Below, piece after piece: positions 54,301 through 63,480 of a stretch of DNA of 64,000 bases. Origin of the DNA: Lachnospiraceae bacterium KGMB03038 (GTDB lineage: Bacteria; Bacillota; Clostridia; Lachnospirales; Lachnospiraceae); contig CP041667.1 in the NCBI GenBank assembly GCA_007361935.1, positions 372,001 to 436,000 on the forward strand, given 5' to 3'. The first letter of the stretch is position 1; each line of letters begins with the position of its first letter. The position numbers and the translations under genes were made by a program. Under the pieces are notes generated by a model. It was not told the DNA's origin, searched no databases, and was given only the letters and a program-made list of their open reading frames with translations.

Positions 54301-57300
54301 TGTCCTTGAGGAACAGATCACGGAAAAGATGGAGAAAGCGGGGGTATCCTTTGATGTGCTTTCCCCGGAGCAGGTGGATGTCATCTATGCAGCCGCTGAA
54401 AAAGGACAGGATGTGACGCCGGTGTTAAACCCGGAGTTCTCCCCGGAACAGATGCAGTTGATCCTTGACGTACTGGAGCGCCTGGAGACAGACAACCAGG
54501 CGGCTGTAAAGAGGGAGCTGGAACATCTTACCACAGAGGTGATGTCCCTGGACACCATCAACATCATCCGGCAGTATTACCATATCCCTTTAGAGCCAGT
54601 GGAAAAGGAGCCGGCTCCGGCTTTAGGACAGCAGGAAAAGGCAGTCAATTTTCGTATTACGGACGAGACTATTGGAACCGGGAACGCAAAAGAAAAGTTC
54701 CGTGCCAACATGGATGCGATCCGTCTGCTCCACCAGATCGAACAGGAAGGACGGACAACCGCCACACCGGAAGAACAGGAAATCTTATCTCGCTATGTGG
54801 GATGGGGCGGCCTGCAGGAAGCATTCGAGGAACGAAATGAAGCCTGGTCGGAGGAATTTACAGAACTGTATGCGGAACTTGATCCGGAGGAATATAAGGC
54901 GGCAAGGGAATCCACCCTGAACGCCTTTTACACGCCGCCGGTGGTGATTAAAGCGATGTATGAAGCACTGGAAAATATGGGGCTGGAGAAAGGGAATGTT
55001 CTGGAGCCGTCCTGCGGGATCGGAAATTTCCTGGGTCTGGCGCCGGAGGGCATGGATGGGCTGAACATGTATGGCGTGGAGCTGGACAGCATTTCCGGAA
55101 GGATCGCAAAGCTCCTTTACCCGGAAGCGGATATTACCATCAGCGGATATGAAAAGACGGAGTTTCCGGACGGTTTCTTTGATGTGGCGGTGGGAAATAT
55201 TCCCTTTGGCGGATATAAGCTGATAGACCGTCGCTATGACCGGCAGAAATTTTTCGTCCACGATTACTTCATTGCAAAGACCATTGATAAAGTACGTCCT
55301 GGCGGTGTGATCGCCTTTGTAACGTCTAATGGGATCAGCGGCGGAACCATGGACAAGCAGGATGCGAAAGCCAGAGAGTATATTGCACAGCGCTGTGAGC
55401 TGCTTGGAGCGATCCGTCTCCCAAACAATGCGTTCCAGGCCAATGCTGGGACAAGGATGAATACGGATATCCTGTTCCTGCAGAAGCTGGATGCTCCCCG
55501 GATGCTTGGGAAGGAGCTGCCGGAGTGGGTACAAACGGATGAACTTTTGCGGGAGGAGTATACCAATGACAAAGGGGAAACCTCCCATAACTTTGTCACC
55601 GTCAACCGTTATTTCCAGAACCATCCAGAGATGGTGCTTGGGGAGCAGAAGATTGTATCCGGCCCTTTTGGCCCACAGCTCACCTGTCAGCCTATTGAGG
55701 GTGCAGATCTGGCGGAGCAGTTAAAGGAGGCGGTCAGCCATATCCACGGCACGATCACAGAGATCGAGTTGGAGGATTCTGACTTAGGAGAGATTGACAC
55801 TTCCATACCGGCAGACCCGTCCATTAAAAATTTCAGCTTTGCCAACGTGGACGGCGCTGTGTATTACCGGGAAAATTCCCGGATGAACCGGATGGAGCTG
55901 CCTGTCATGACAACAGAGCGTGTCCTGGGAATGATCGAGCTTCGTGACTTGACGCAGGCACTTCTGCAGTGCCAGCTAGAGGATGGAAGTGATGAAAAAG
56001 TCCATTCCCTGCAGGAGAAACTCAATCAGGCATATGACCGCTTTACCGGAAGATACGGGCTGATCAGCAGCAATGCCAACAAGCGGGCGTTCTCCCAGGA
56101 CAGCAGTTATTGTCTGCTCGCCTCATTGGAAATCCTGGATGAAAGCGGGAATCTGAAACGGAAAGCGGATATTTTCACCAAACGGACGATCCGGAAGCCG
56201 GAAGCGGTGACTTCTGTGGATACAGCCAGTGAAGCTTTAGCCGTGTCCATTGGGGAACGGGCCAAAGTAGATGTGCCATTTATGGCGGAGCTTTCCGGGA
56301 AAACAGAAGAGCAAGTAACCGAAGATCTGACAGGAGTGATCTTCAAAAACCCGGTAACAGAAGCGTGGGAAACCTCGGATGAATACCTGTCCGGCAATGT
56401 GCGGGAGAAGCTGGCAACAGCAAGGACTTTTGCGGAGAACCATCCGGAGTACGAGATCAATGTTCAGGCATTGGAACGAGTGCAGCCGAAAGATCTGGAT
56501 GCGTCAGAAATCGAGGTGCGTTTAGGTGCAACCTGGATTGATCCGGACTATATCACACAGTTTATGGGAGAACTGTTTGAGACACCGGACTATCTGCTTG
56601 GACGGAAGATTGAAGTCAAATATGCCCCGGTCAACGGACAGTGGAATGTAAGCGGGAAAAATGCGGACTACCGCAATCCCCGTGTGACTGCCACCTACGG
56701 CACACAGCGGGCAAACGCTTATCGGCTTTTAGAGGACGCCTTAAATCTGCGTGACACGAAAATTTATGACACAGTGCAAGAAGATGGCAATGAAAAGAGA
56801 GTCCTCAATAAAAAAGAAACTATGCTTGCACAGCAGAAGCAGGAGCTGATCAAAGAATCTTTCCGGGAATGGATCTTCCGGGATATGGACAGGCGGGAAA
56901 CGTTATGCCGGAAATATAATGAGCTTTTCAATAGTATCCGTCCCCGTGAATATGACGGCAGCCATATCCAGTTTGCCGGGATGACACCGGAAATCACGCT
57001 GATGCCCCACCAGAAGAACGCCGTTGCCCATATCCTTTACGGACATAATACGCTGCTTGCCCATTGCGTGGGTGCGGGAAAGACTTTTCAGATGATCGCT
57101 GCCGGCATGGAGAGTAAGCGGCTTGGACTGTCGCAGAAGAATTTATATGTAGTTCCAAACCACTTGACGGAACAATGGGGCAGCGACTTCCTGCGGCTGT
57201 ATCCAAACGCCAATGTGCTTGTGGCAACGAAAAAAGACTTTGAGCCTGCTAATCGGAAGAAGTTCTGTTCCCGGATTGCTACAGGGGATTATGACGCTAT

Positions 57301-59617
57301 CATCATTGGACACAGCCAGTTTGAGCGGATTCCCTTGTCACGAGAACGGCAGGCATTGTCCATTGAAAAACAGATTGATGAGATCACCATGGCGATTGAG
57401 GAGGCGGCTGCCCAGGAAGGAACACACTATACCGTAAAGCAGATGGAAAAGACAAGGAAGAACCTGGAAACGAAACTGGAGCGGCTCAATGATCAGTCCA
57501 GAAAAGATGATGTGGTGACATTTGAGCAGCTCGGTGTAGACCGGCTGTTTGTGGATGAGAGTCATTTTTACAAAAATCTGTTTCTTTATACCAAAATGAG
57601 GAACATTGCGGGGATTGCACAGACGGATGCACAGAAAAGCTCCGATATGTTTGCAAAGTGCCAGTATCTGGACGAGATTACCGGCGGGTGTGGCGTGACT
57701 TTCGCTACGGGGACGCCTGTCTCAAACAGTATGGTGGAGCTTTATACGATCATGCGTTACCTGCAGTATGATACTATCCAGAAGATGGGTCTGGGACATT
57801 TTGACTCCTGGGCCGCCGCTTTTGGGGAGACAGTGACGGCGATAGAGTTATCGCCGGAAGGAACGGGCTACCGTGCAAAAACACGGTTTGCCCGTTTTTT
57901 TAATCTTCCGGAGTTAATTTCCCTGTTTAAAGAATCTGCTGATATTCAGACAGCGGATATGCTGCACCTCCCTGTGCCGGAAGCAGAGTACATCAACGAG
58001 GTATTGAAGCCCAGCCCGGAGCAGGAAGATCTGGTCAGTACCTTTGCTGACCGGGCGGAATTGGTGCGGGCCGGCGCTGTGGAGCCTCGTGAAGATAATA
58101 TGCTTAAGATTACCAATGATGGACGTAAGTGCGCCCTGGATCAGAGGCTTATCAACGATATGCTCCCGGATTACCCGGATAGTAAGGTAAACCGTTGTGT
58201 AAAAAATGCCTTTGATATCTGGCAGGAGACAGCACAGAACCGTTCCACACAGCTTATCTTCTGTGACCTTTCCACGCCGAAAAATGACGGTTCTTTTAAT
58301 GTATATGATGATGTGAGGGAAAAGCTGGTGGCAAAAGGCATTCCCAGGGAGGAAATCGCTTTTATCCATGAAGCAGGGACAGAGACAAGGAAAGCGGAAC
58401 TGTTCGCAAAGGTGCGTTCCGGGAAAGTGCGTATCCTGCTTGGTTCAACGCCAAAGCTGGGGGCGGGAACCAATATCCAGGACAGGCTGATCGCTCTCCA
58501 TCATCTGGACTGCCCGTGGAAGCCGGTAGACCTGGAACAACAGGAGGGGCGTATTCTCCGGCAGGGAAACCAGAATAAAAAGGTAAAGATCTTCCGGTAT
58601 GTGACGGAAAACACCTTCGATGCCTATATGTGGCAGATTTTGGAAAACAAGCAGAAATTCATAAGCCAAATCATGACTTCAAAAAGCCCTGTCCGTGCCT
58701 GTGAGGATGTGGATGATGCGGCGCTTTCCTATGCGGAGATCAAGGCTCTTGCCACGGGAAATCCGTATATCAAGGAAAAGATGGATCTGGACATCCAGGT
58801 GAGCAAGCTGAAACTGATGAAAGCCAACCATACCAGCCAGAAGTACCGTTTGGAGGAGGATATCGCTAAAAATTATCCCATGCAGATTACAGCGGCGAAA
58901 GAACGTCTGGAGGGGCTGCAATCCGATTTCCAGGCAGTGAGGCCGCTCTTGGAAAAGGGGAAAGAAAAGGACGAGTTTTCCATGACGATTGGCGGCAAGG
59001 AATACACGGACAGAAAAGAGGCGGGGACAGCGCTGATCGCTGCCTGCGCCGGGCTAAAGGCGGTGAAAACCTCCGGGCAGGTCGGGGAATTTTACGGATT
59101 CCAGATGAGTGCGGAGTTTGACAGCTTTAACCAGAAATATATGGTGACGTTGAAACGCCAGTGCAGCTATAAGATTGAGGTCGGGAAGGATGCCCTGGGG
59201 AATCTGCAGAGGATCAGCAATACGCTGTCCGGTATTGAAAAGAGAGTGGCAGAGACACAACAGAAACTGGAAACATTACAGCAGCAGTTAGAGACAGCGA
59301 AAGAGGAAGTGGCAAAACCCTTTGACAAGGAAGAAGAACTGGCGGAAAAGTCTGAACGTCTGGCAGAGCTGAACGTTCTATTGAATATGGACGAAAAAGC
59401 CCCCTCGGAAGCGCTTGGAGCGGAGGATGTGACAGAGGCGGCAGACCAGCCGAGAAGCAAGGTAAATTATGCCGGGAGGGTAGCGGAGAAAGCCGTTGTT
59501 GCAGACAGCCCCCACAGGCCGTCTGTACTGGAAAAACTGGAAAATGCGAAAACCCGGATTGCAGAACAGAGGGGCAGCCATCCTTCGGCTGTGAGGAAAC
59601 AAGCAGTGGAACTTTGA
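51377..59617 (+). CDS. Giant ArdC-like / DNA methyltransferase / SNF2-like helicase fusion protein of the ICE
   Basis: A 2746-residue protein. The N-terminus (about residues 10-75, YPFSDTLLIHAQRPDA) is an ArdC-type ssDNA-binding domain. A low-complexity linker (about 290-420) carries an overlapping tnpV frame. DUF-type modules follow, then an N6-adenine methyltransferase-like part (FYTPPVVIKAMYEAL near 1185; LEPSCGIGNFLG near 1209; catalytic-site VGNIPFGGY near 1272, in place of the usual NPPY) and a superfamily 2 helicase (CVGAGKTFQM near 1899; VDESHFYKN near 2058; QEGRILRQGNQNKK near 2388), ending in a coiled coil. AGGAGG is six bases before the ATG. Such ICE proteins probably modify and protect incoming DNA. 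Confidence 0.88.
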   Translation: MAKMNDIRFLARETAKEVSGSPRDWMRYLDTASRLYRYPFSDTLLIHAQRPDATACAELEVWNEKMRRWVNRGAKGIALIDDTGPRRVLRYVFDVSDTHPVRGGRRPYLWRLKEDQREMLLNHLTDTYGLNGEEAPDLPSALRQVAEDMAADSLEEAMDGMEYAIPGTFLEGLDEDTIRVEFRTLLANSAFYTLARRCGLEPAKYLEEADFFGITDYNDLSVLAFLGNATSQLVEPVLRDIGRTIRQAEREARQKENPEKTVAKKKEVPYNKFNTLIRESENDEGGKTNGTDLSPQGRLPVSEPDTDGRTADHREIRDAAENIPERTQGEPVPEPAGQREAGQPSVRDRESGAGEDGDPSGRASYGIPGTGQRDGSDGVDSTHEQPDTDGGGNRADGIGIQLGEETREQDLSEAEEIEASALSLPEFPTVEQQIRSIEERQAALYAGETAIPADVIDEVLRKGGNKDRSHLRIIYNFMVEQTPEEYTDFVRREYGTGGIGLVIGGKEYSVWYDELGMQIAVGHTVHDRILDKTFLSWEDVSGRIHQLLRQGEYAPQAVLDAARENAIKEHAQALAFMHGDMAEGVAEIVFGTEHQFGYGYPEKTERIEKLIAQPEYLAELNERLAGLAEAYETDKDLMRFHHYRPDKVAAQFQKFAKEAVPYQSREGFQWQEHEIFITQDEIDSFLAGGGPYSDGRLSTYAFFIQEKTAKEKADFLKERYGIGGCSHALSGADDSHADYDGKGIKLCRGDYLKPEATELLKWPQAAKRVQQLIDQGMYLKAGDYSRMPAYEREVLARRIIRFYSRMPEEIERPFQEDLLNEDARKRLPQLLEEPDTAEELASKMDAALAALPLDFPEYEERAETLSVIHDYIDGTYTIFPEQKKEIEVEATGQQLSLFDFMGESVPEKEPQEIIAKQTEEAETTSETVIEPENAGEKVSPVETPETDEPGQESEKREPGQLERILTEEEQDAIYTVLEEQITEKMEKAGVSFDVLSPEQVDVIYAAAEKGQDVTPVLNPEFSPEQMQLILDVLERLETDNQAAVKRELEHLTTEVMSLDTINIIRQYYHIPLEPVEKEPAPALGQQEKAVNFRITDETIGTGNAKEKFRANMDAIRLLHQIEQEGRTTATPEEQEILSRYVGWGGLQEAFEERNEAWSEEFTELYAELDPEEYKAARESTLNAFYTPPVVIKAMYEALENMGLEKGNVLEPSCGIGNFLGLAPEGMDGLNMYGVELDSISGRIAKLLYPEADITISGYEKTEFPDGFFDVAVGNIPFGGYKLIDRRYDRQKFFVHDYFIAKTIDKVRPGGVIAFVTSNGISGGTMDKQDAKAREYIAQRCELLGAIRLPNNAFQANAGTRMNTDILFLQKLDAPRMLGKELPEWVQTDELLREEYTNDKGETSHNFVTVNRYFQNHPEMVLGEQKIVSGPFGPQLTCQPIEGADLAEQLKEAVSHIHGTITEIELEDSDLGEIDTSIPADPSIKNFSFANVDGAVYYRENSRMNRMELPVMTTERVLGMIELRDLTQALLQCQLEDGSDEKVHSLQEKLNQAYDRFTGRYGLISSNANKRAFSQDSSYCLLASLEILDESGNLKRKADIFTKRTIRKPEAVTSVDTASEALAVSIGERAKVDVPFMAELSGKTEEQVTEDLTGVIFKNPVTEAWETSDEYLSGNVREKLATARTFAENHPEYEINVQALERVQPKDLDASEIEVRLGATWIDPDYITQFMGELFETPDYLLGRKIEVKYAPVNGQWNVSGKNADYRNPRVTATYGTQRANAYRLLEDALNLRDTKIYDTVQEDGNEKRVLNKKETMLAQQKQELIKESFREWIFRDMDRRETLCRKYNELFNSIRPREYDGSHIQFAGMTPEITLMPHQKNAVAHILYGHNTLLAHCVGAGKTFQMIAAGMESKRLGLSQKNLYVVPNHLTEQWGSDFLRLYPNANVLVATKKDFEPANRKKFCSRIATGDYDAIIIGHSQFERIPLSRERQALSIEKQIDEITMAIEEAAAQEGTHYTVKQMEKTRKNLETKLERLNDQSRKDDVVTFEQLGVDRLFVDESHFYKNLFLYTKMRNIAGIAQTDAQKSSDMFAKCQYLDEITGGCGVTFATGTPVSNSMVELYTIMRYLQYDTIQKMGLGHFDSWAAAFGETVTAIELSPEGTGYRAKTRFARFFNLPELISLFKESADIQTADMLHLPVPEAEYINEVLKPSPEQEDLVSTFADRAELVRAGAVEPREDNMLKITNDGRKCALDQRLINDMLPDYPDSKVNRCVKNAFDIWQETAQNRSTQLIFCDLSTPKNDGSFNVYDDVREKLVAKGIPREEIAFIHEAGTETRKAELFAKVRSGKVRILLGSTPKLGAGTNIQDRLIALHHLDCPWKPVDLEQQEGRILRQGNQNKKVKIFRYVTENTFDAYMWQILENKQKFISQIMTSKSPVRACEDVDDAALSYAEIKALATGNPYIKEKMDLDIQVSKLKLMKANHTSQKYRLEEDIAKNYPMQITAAKERLEGLQSDFQAVRPLLEKGKEKDEFSMTIGGKEYTDRKEAGTALIAACAGLKAVKTSGQVGEFYGFQMSAEFDSFNQKYMVTLKRQCSYKIEVGKDALGNLQRISNTLSGIEKRVAETQQKLETLQQQLETAKEEVAKPFDKEEELAEKSERLAELNVLLNMDEKAPSEALGAEDVTEAADQPRSKVNYAGRVAEKAVVADSPHRPSVLEKLENAKTRIAEQRGSHPSAVRKQAVEL
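52242..52583 (+). CDS. tnpV: TnpV-like protein overprinted inside the helicase-fusion gene
   Basis: A 113-residue frame (+1 relative to the surrounding gene) with a strong own ribosome binding site (GAAGGAGGG, seven bases before the ATG). The product MELTYHRKGDYLFPNL ... GKYGMLRRTYLREHKENLYQ ... ending VLTELVYS matches the TnpV pattern known from Tn4451-type and other clostridial elements. In the long frame the same DNA encodes a low-complexity Gly/Asp/Arg-rich linker, which suggests that the TnpV frame is the one kept by selection here. TnpV function is unknown. Confidence 0.68.
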   Translation: MELTYHRKGDYLFPNLTLTEEPQTIGKYGMLRRTYLREHKENLYQSLLVSGKLDNHLSEIEKAAQERMEILLDGLLTVYPAPDKETDQMAWTAHMNSLTQMAEETVLTELVYS

Positions 59618-59626
59618 TTTGTATAG

Positions 59627-59656
59627 AAATCCCGTCAGAAATCTGGCGGGATTTTA
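59627..59656 (+). terminator. Hairpin after the helicase-fusion gene
   Basis: AAATCCCGTCAG pairs with CTGGCGGGATTT (one G-U pair) around AAAT, followed by a short T run (ATTTTATG). A probable weak terminator 22 bases before the next gene. Confidence 0.7.
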
Positions 59657-59677
59657 TGCTAGAAGAAAGGAAAGTAA

Positions 59678-60202
59678 ATGTCACAGATACAATACAACTT
59701 TAATAAAAATGACGAGTACCGTACTCCGGCTTATGCGGTATATCCAATCCTGAAACGACTGAAAAAGAATGCATCTATATGGTGTCCCTTTGATAAGAGC
59801 GACAGCCAATATGTGAAAGTGTTTCAGGGGCATGGTTTCCATGTGGTTTATGGGCATATCCAGACGGGGCAGGATTTTTTTGATTTTCCAGTACCCTCTT
59901 GTGATTATATCGTCAGCAATCCTCCATACAGTCGGAAAGGGGAAGTATTTCAGCGATTATTTGAACTGCAGATTCCTTTTGCTATGCTGATCAACTTCCA
60001 GGGGATTTTTGATCAAAAGGACAGATTTGAAATGTTTCGACAGCAGCACATAGAGCTGCTGTGGCTAAGCCCCAGAGTGAATTATGATACAGACAATCAA
60101 AGAAAAAGCACAAGGGTTCCATTCCAGAGCTGTTATCTCTGTCAGGGGATTTGTAAACGGCAACTGGAATTTGATTACCTGGATACAAGTTTATTGGAAT
60201 AG
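59678..60202 (+). CDS. DNA adenine methyltransferase-like protein
   Basis: A 174-residue protein with the catalytic motif SNPPYSRKGEVF near residues 80-91. The N-terminal part (YRTPAYAVYPILKRLKKNAS, CPFDKSDSQYVKVFQGHG) takes the place of a SAM-binding domain but lacks a clear FxGxG, as in short phage-type Dam-like enzymes. GAAAGGAAAG precedes the ATG. It is the second separate methyltransferase of the ICE. Full family length is uncertain; the enzyme may be inactive or act with a partner. Confidence 0.75.
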   Translation: MSQIQYNFNKNDEYRTPAYAVYPILKRLKKNASIWCPFDKSDSQYVKVFQGHGFHVVYGHIQTGQDFFDFPVPSCDYIVSNPPYSRKGEVFQRLFELQIPFAMLINFQGIFDQKDRFEMFRQQHIELLWLSPRVNYDTDNQRKSTRVPFQSCYLCQGICKRQLEFDYLDTSLLE

Positions 60203-60214
60203 AGGGGGACAGAT

Positions 60215-63200
60215 ATGGCGGAAAAAGACAGAAACAAGAAAATGAAAGAGATTATGGAGCGTCTGGAACAGGGAGTAAAGGAAATCTTTACTTCGGAAAT
60301 GTACATGGAATATTTGAAAACCATGTCGCAATTTCACAATTACAGTTTTAACAATACGCTCCTGATTCATCTTCAGAAGCCAGATGCAAGCCTTGTTGCC
60401 GGGTATCAGGCATGGCAGAAAAAGTTTAAACGGCAGGTCAGGCGTGGGGAAAAGGGGATACAGATCATTGCCCCGGCACCGATCCGGGAAAAGGAAGAAG
60501 TCGAGAAGATCGATCCGGCTACTATGGAGCCGGTCTTAAAACCGGATGGTACGCCGGAAACGGAAGAAGTGGTGTACACCATTCCCCGTTTCCGAATCAC
60601 CACGGTATTTGATGTGTCACAGACGGAGGGAGAGCCGTTACCGGAATTGGAGACACCAGAACTGACAGGGAGTGTGGGAAATTATGAGATTTTCATGCGG
60701 GCCATTCAGGATGTTTCTCCGGTGCCGTTTCGGTTTGACGAGATCGAGAGCGGAGCAAAAGGATATTACAGCAGTACAGAGAAAGAGAATGTAATCCAGG
60801 AAGGTATGAGTGAGATGCAGACTGTGAAAACGAGCATCCATGAAACCGCTCACGCAAAACTCCATGACAGGGATCTTATGGAAGAACTGGGGGAGAAAAA
60901 GGATCAAATGACAAGGGAGGTTGAAGCGGAAAGCATAGCTTATACGGTCTGCCAGCACTTTGGTCTGGATACCTCTGATTATTCTTTCCCTTATATTGCC
61001 GGCTGGAGCAGTGATAAGAATATGAAAGAACTCCGGGATTCCATGGACACTATCCGGAAAACCGCCGGAGAAATGATCGATCAGATAGAAGAAAGGATAC
61101 GGGAGATCCAGAGGGAAACGCAGCGTCATCAGGAAACAGCGCTTTTCCAAAGCGAACAGGATAGATACGGGATTTATCAGATAAGAGACGACAGTAAAGG
61201 AAATCAGTACCGCTTTATGGGAATGAGCTATCTGCAGGAAAAGAGGCTGTCTGTAGATGGGGAGGATTATCAGTTTATTTATGGGGATGTGTTGGAAAAT
61301 AATGATACTCTTGAGACTCTCTATGAAAAGTTTAATGTGGCTCATCCGGATGACTATACGGGACATTCCCTGTCTGTAAGCGATGTAGTGGTGCTGAAAA
61401 AGGATGGGGAACTGACGGCTCACTATGTAGACAGCTTCGGCTATCAGGAGTTGCCGGGATTTGCGCAGCAGAGAATGGCCATTACTGAAATACATCTGGA
61501 GACAAAAGAATACCCGCCGCTTTATCTGTCGGATTTATCCTACGCTATGGAACATAAAAATGTGGATGCTTATCTGGACTCCCGGAAGCTGAACCTGGAC
61601 TGTAAGAAGGCGATTGAAACGGCAATTAGCGAACATTTTGACGGGTATCATTTGGCAGAGGATGCTGCGTCAGATGTGGTAGAGGCATACGGATCAGAGA
61701 GAGTGTCATTTGTGCTTGCCTGTACTGTCCAGCATCTTAAAGCTGACGGGCGGCTTTCCAAAGAGACAAAGGAATGGGCGGATAGCTTTAAAATCCCGGA
61801 GAATATCAGCCGTGGCATGGATTTAAACGCCGATTATGTTGTAACTAGCCACCCGGCGGTGCTGGACGGTTTTATTGACCTTGCGAGGCAGACAATAGGA
61901 GCAAGGGAACAGCTTATAGAGAAAGAGACGGCACAGGTAACGGCAGAGACAAAAGGCTTTCGGGCAGAAGGATATTTCGGAACCTGGCATACGGCTGAAT
62001 CAAAAGAGATTGCCGGTGAGAAATTTTACCGGATGGAACATGATGAATATGGCGATACTGTAGGCGGTATTATTTTAGATGCGGATGGGAAGCTGGTTGC
62101 GGAGGACTTGGAGCATGGATTTGGTGCCGGTGCTATGAAAGCGGTCACGGAGTATTTGTATGAGAAAGTACCGGAACCGTTTATTAAGCAGTTTTATGTG
62201 GTAAATGACACATATGGGGACAAAGCAGACCGGGAGTATCAGTATTTTGCCACACTAAAGGAAGCCCTGGAAACTTATCATGTTCATCCAAACCACTTAG
62301 ACAAACAGCTCGGTATGGAAAGCCGGGAGCCTGTCACTTCTAGGATGCCCCTGATCTGCTGTAAAAACGGAATTGAGGAAGTAGAAGATATTGAAAAGGT
62401 ATCTTTAAGTGGGAAGTGGATGAATCCGGAGGTGACAGATGCTGTGAACCGGGCCGTTTTTTATCTGGATAACCGGGATATGGAGGCGGTCTATTTCCTT
62501 CCGGGAATGGAGCAGTATTTTTTTATCCAGTCTACAGATGGCGGGTATGATTATACCTTTTACGATGCGGATTACCGGGAGATTGACGGGGGTATCTATG
62601 AAAATGAAGATGTTTCCGAGCAGGAAGCGATTGAAGATATCCTCTCCGGCGAAGCCGGCGGGAAGCCTGTCAATTACAAAGTAATGGAACTGGAAGGGTT
62701 TTTAGATGAAGTGGAAAAGAGGCAGGAGATTGCCACGACGCAAAAAGAGGCGTCTATCTGTTTTTATGCTGCCGAGTGCATGGAGTTCCCGGTGCTGGGG
62801 GAGTATTACGGCAATCTGACACTGGAGGAAGCCTTTCAGAAATACAAAGAAATCCCATCGGAACGGATAAACGGGATCAAAGGGATTGGTTTCCGGCTGG
62901 AAGATGGAAGTATGTATGACGGGGATTATGAGCTTATGCGGGCAGGAGTGATCTCAAAAGATGCGATTGAACTGGTTCCCCACTATAAAGAGAGTCCATT
63001 GGTGCAGAAAGCCATGGCGGATCTGGAAGAAATGCTGATAAAGGAGAACCAGAAAGAAAATGAAGTGCAGCCAAAGCATGAGGCTGGCCGGGAAGAACAG
63101 GACAAACAGGCACAGAATGTACAGAGGCAGGAAGCAGAAAAACCTACCGGAGTGCGCCAGTCCGTTCTTGCGGCGCTCAGGGAACGTCAGGCAAAACAGA

Positions 63201-63250
63201 AAGCGGAAAAGAAAACCCAGGGACACAGGAAAGGAGAACCGGAGATATGA
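60215..63250 (+). CDS. ArdC-like / zinc-metallopeptidase / YodL-domain ICE protein
   Basis: A 1011-residue multidomain protein. The N-terminus (about residues 1-140, YSFNNTLLIHLQKPDASLVA) is an ArdC-type ssDNA-binding domain; a zinc-peptidase motif HETAH follows at 209-213 with a downstream Glu-rich helix (EVEAESIAYTVCQHFGL). A YodL-type domain (about 325-410, GHSLSVSDVVVLKKDGELTA), a DUF3849-like part (about 440-540) and an LPD28-like part (about 590-640) come next. ArdC proteins shield single-stranded DNA from restriction on entry; the other modules are of unknown role. GGGGG precedes the ATG, 13 bases behind the methyltransferase. The end overlaps 63247 by four bases. Confidence 0.82.
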   Translation: MAEKDRNKKMKEIMERLEQGVKEIFTSEMYMEYLKTMSQFHNYSFNNTLLIHLQKPDASLVAGYQAWQKKFKRQVRRGEKGIQIIAPAPIREKEEVEKIDPATMEPVLKPDGTPETEEVVYTIPRFRITTVFDVSQTEGEPLPELETPELTGSVGNYEIFMRAIQDVSPVPFRFDEIESGAKGYYSSTEKENVIQEGMSEMQTVKTSIHETAHAKLHDRDLMEELGEKKDQMTREVEAESIAYTVCQHFGLDTSDYSFPYIAGWSSDKNMKELRDSMDTIRKTAGEMIDQIEERIREIQRETQRHQETALFQSEQDRYGIYQIRDDSKGNQYRFMGMSYLQEKRLSVDGEDYQFIYGDVLENNDTLETLYEKFNVAHPDDYTGHSLSVSDVVVLKKDGELTAHYVDSFGYQELPGFAQQRMAITEIHLETKEYPPLYLSDLSYAMEHKNVDAYLDSRKLNLDCKKAIETAISEHFDGYHLAEDAASDVVEAYGSERVSFVLACTVQHLKADGRLSKETKEWADSFKIPENISRGMDLNADYVVTSHPAVLDGFIDLARQTIGAREQLIEKETAQVTAETKGFRAEGYFGTWHTAESKEIAGEKFYRMEHDEYGDTVGGIILDADGKLVAEDLEHGFGAGAMKAVTEYLYEKVPEPFIKQFYVVNDTYGDKADREYQYFATLKEALETYHVHPNHLDKQLGMESREPVTSRMPLICCKNGIEEVEDIEKVSLSGKWMNPEVTDAVNRAVFYLDNRDMEAVYFLPGMEQYFFIQSTDGGYDYTFYDADYREIDGGIYENEDVSEQEAIEDILSGEAGGKPVNYKVMELEGFLDEVEKRQEIATTQKEASICFYAAECMEFPVLGEYYGNLTLEEAFQKYKEIPSERINGIKGIGFRLEDGSMYDGDYELMRAGVISKDAIELVPHYKESPLVQKAMADLEEMLIKENQKENEVQPKHEAGREEQDKQAQNVQRQEAEKPTGVRQSVLAALRERQAKQKAEKKTQGHRKGEPEI

Positions 63251-63480
63251 GAGTAAGATTTGAAGAAGATGAACGTTTTGTCATAGCAATGTTTAAAAAG
63301 AACTGCCGGACGGAAACCATGCAGGAGATTCGTAGGATACTTCCCTTTGTGAAAGAAGATACGGAGATGCTCACACTTGTAAACAGTACGCTAAAAAAGA
63401 TGGAGCAGCTAACAGATCAGGAATTTTCTGTAATGGATCTGGAAGAATACCGGCAGGAACTAGCGGAGGGAGAGGAATAG
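63247..63480 (+). CDS. TTRAP-like transfer-assisting protein
   Basis: A 77-residue protein with the C-terminal pattern of transposon-transfer assisting proteins (EMLTLVNSTLKKMEQLTDQE, then FSVMDLEEY). The ATG overlaps the upstream stop (ATGA) and GGAGAACCGGAG precedes it. Family members are found next to ArdC-like and YodL proteins in Tn1549-like ICEs; the mechanism is not known. Its stop shares a base with the next start. Confidence 0.7.
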   Translation: MRVRFEEDERFVIAMFKKNCRTETMQEIRRILPFVKEDTEMLTLVNSTLKKMEQLTDQEFSVMDLEEYRQELAEGEE

